6,506 bases of DNA from Nitrososphaerota archaeon (lineage in GTDB: Archaea > Thermoproteota > Nitrososphaeria > Nitrososphaerales > Nitrosopumilaceae): positions 1 through 6,506 of the forward strand of contig JAGWGS010000077.1 in NCBI GenBank assembly GCA_028867235.1, read 5' to 3'. The stretch's first letter is position 1. Each line of letters opens with the position of its first letter. The notes under the pieces were generated by a model. It saw nothing but the letters and a program-made list of their open reading frames with translations. It had not been told where the DNA came from and did no database searches. A program made the translations under genes and the position numbers. Below, in pieces: positions 4,909 to 6,506 of the stretch.

Positions 4909-6506
4909 TTGGTCCATATTCGTAAGCTAGAGATCTTTGGATTCAAGTCATTTGGATACAAAAATACCCTTGTTAACTTTGAGCAAGGACTGGTAGCAAT
5001 CTCTGGTGCTAATGGATCTGGAAAAAGCAACATTCTTGATGCCATTTCCTTCTCACTGGGTGAAAATTCACCCAAGGTAATGAGAGTGGACAAGCTACGT
5101 TCGTTACTTCATGATGTGGATAATGCTAAGCATGGTGCAAAAATTGCACGTGTGAGTTGTCATTTTGATAATACTGACAGAAAGATTCCTGTTGATTCCA
5201 ATACAGTCACAATAACAAGGGAGATGGACGAAAATGGTGAAAATATCTACTATTTGAACCAAAAAAAAGTGCTTAGAAACCATATTCTTGACATTTTAGA
5301 GGTTGCAAACTGTGGAATCCACAAACTAAACATTGTACAGCAGGGTACGATTACAAGAATATCTGAATTTAACTCAGAAGAAAGACGAAAGATAATTGAA
5401 GATATCATCGGACTGGCATATTTTGACGAAAAAAAGACTGAATCTCTAAAACAACTCGATGAAGCAGACAGAAGACTGGAGATTGCACTTGCAAGAATGG
5501 ATGAAATAAAAAAACGCATCGATGATCTTGAGCTAGAGCGCAATAACCAATTGCGATTTGACGCTATTGACAAAGAACTAAAGCGATTATATGCAATACA
5601 ATCATCAAACAAACTAAGAGATATTGAAACAACCAAGGTATCAAAAGAAAGAAACCTCAATGCAATCCAATCTGAATCGAAAAAATTTGAAGAACAGCGA
5701 AGTCTCTTGCGCGATGAAATAAAAAAACTTGAAGAAGAAAAACAAAAATTCATGGACGAAGTAAATGTCTACAATCAAGCTAAAGCAACCATTGACTCAG
5801 AACTGGCAGCAGCAATGCATCAATTTGAATCTGCAAACAGCAAGCTTGCTACAGGTGCTAGAAGGCTATTGCAAGTTGATACCAGGTTGCCTGAAATTCA
5901 ATCAGAGCTTGTTGGATTAAATGAACGACGCGCTATTCTTGAAAACCAAATAAACGAATTGAAAAATTCTGTTGCTGCCATGAACGAAACTAGGAAATCC
6001 GCAACTGCCGAGCTTGCATCTGTTGACTCGGAAATAAGCCAAGTTTTAAAGCAACAATCACAAATTGCCGCAAACAAACTTCGTGTAGATGAAACAGTCA
6101 GAAAACTTACTGACCAACTCACTGAAACAAAGCTATCAATTTCAAAACTTGAACAAGAAAGACTTGACATTCAAAATAAGGTAGAACAAAACTCTTCTAA
6201 AGTAAAAACAATCCTTGCAGAAAAAGAACACCTGCTAGACTTTGAGAGAAAATTAAGACAGGTACGAGCAGGACACGAGGCTGCAATCAATGATATAAAA
6301 TCAAGACTTGCTAGCATGCGTGAAAGGCGCGCCAAGATTGAAAAAGATATTGAGGAGACATCCATAATATTTGAAAAGGCAAGCAAAGCTGCTGCACAGT
6401 ATGAAGCAAAAATCAAAGTAGTCAAGGAAGTAATGCATGAAGATTATTCTATTGCAAAACTCAAGGAAGATTCAAGGAGACTTGGAATTCAAGGACTGGT
6501 ATTTGA
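4909..6506 (+). CDS. smc: chromosome segregation ATPase SMC, N-terminal half
   Basis: Structural maintenance of chromosomes protein, the core of the condensin-like complex that folds and separates the chromosome. The window holds 532 residues and the frame is open to the right edge. The N-terminal head starts MVHIRKLEIFGFKSFG, with Walker A GANGSGKS (33-40) and a Q-loop region NIVQQGTI (141-148) followed by the typical FNSEERRKIIEDIIG (154-168). From about residue 170 to 520 the sequence is rich in Glu, Lys, Leu, Gln and Asp in a heptad-like pattern, the first long coiled-coil arm. The last residues, RRLGIQGLVF, look like the entry to the hinge. The second arm and the Walker B/signature half are outside the window. 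The start is TTG 4909: the frame is blocked upstream by TAA at 4870-4872 and has no ATG or GTG between, and the conserved N-terminal strand begins right there. No clear TATA box sits 25 bases upstream, so it may be cotranscribed with ino1 or have a leader. Confidence 0.93.
   Translation, partial: MVHIRKLEIFGFKSFGYKNTLVNFEQGLVAISGANGSGKSNILDAISFSLGENSPKVMRVDKLRSLLHDVDNAKHGAKIARVSCHFDNTDRKIPVDSNTVTITREMDENGENIYYLNQKKVLRNHILDILEVANCGIHKLNIVQQGTITRISEFNSEERRKIIEDIIGLAYFDEKKTESLKQLDEADRRLEIALARMDEIKKRIDDLELERNNQLRFDAIDKELKRLYAIQSSNKLRDIETTKVSKERNLNAIQSESKKFEEQRSLLRDEIKKLEEEKQKFMDEVNVYNQAKATIDSELAAAMHQFESANSKLATGARRLLQVDTRLPEIQSELVGLNERRAILENQINELKNSVAAMNETRKSATAELASVDSEISQVLKQQSQIAANKLRVDETVRKLTDQLTETKLSISKLEQERLDIQNKVEQNSSKVKTILAEKEHLLDFERKLRQVRAGHEAAINDIKSRLASMRERRAKIEKDIEETSIIFEKASKAAAQYEAKIKVVKEVMHEDYSIAKLKEDSRRLGIQGLVF

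Noticed and set aside
4827..6425. Several long minus-strand reading frames opposite smc, rich in Ser and Phe.
   Set aside because: They mirror the Lys- and Glu-rich codons of the SMC coiled coil and show no domain, promoter or start signal of their own.

Overview
The window looks archaeal and most probably comes from the Thaumarchaeota (Nitrososphaerota). This is inferred from gene content and promoter style, not from a database comparison. It holds a deoxyhypusine synthase (a non-bacterial marker), a PAC2-family protein, a stand-alone Lrp/AsnC ligand-binding (RAM) domain, an inositol-1-phosphate synthase of the short prokaryotic type and an archaeal-looking SMC. The DNA is AT-rich. TATA-like boxes sit about 25 bases before several start codons, the pattern of leaderless archaeal transcripts, and two genes can only start at TTG.

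Layout: (1) The left edge to 556 is the N-terminal part of a minus-strand PAC2-family gene that runs off the window. (2) A 68-base divergent promoter region follows. (3) Positions 625-2737 form a tight plus-strand operon: an 81-residue RAM-domain protein, a short cysteinyl-tRNA-synthetase/MshC-like ligase, and a GNAT acetyltransferase joined to it by a 4-base ATGA overlap. (4) A minus-strand deoxyhypusine synthase (2730-3668) overlaps the acetyltransferase tail by 8 bases. (5) An 87-base divergent promoter region carries two TATA boxes and a dyad. (6) ino1 (3756-4823) follows. (7) smc starts at TTG 4909 and is cut by the right edge just as the hinge begins. No stretch longer than 90 bases lacks a gene. 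I see no tRNA, rRNA, CRISPR array or mobile element.

The most interesting part is the three-gene operon. The cysteine-activating enzyme has the CysRS catalytic core but stops where the C-terminal anticodon-binding domain should begin, as mycothiol enzyme MshC does. Two of its four expected zinc ligands are exchanged (Cys to Asp, Glu to His). It is translationally coupled to an acetyltransferase that seems to have two GNAT-like halves, an arrangement reminiscent of MshD. An inositol-1-phosphate synthase, which would supply inositol for a mycothiol-like compound, lies two genes away. The cautious reading is a lineage-typical CysRS plus an unrelated acetyltransferase. The bolder reading is a cysteine-ligase/acetyltransferase pair making a small thiol.

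A second point is the deoxyhypusine synthase. It keeps the catalytic lysine but appears to lack two acidic residues that bind spermidine in the human enzyme.
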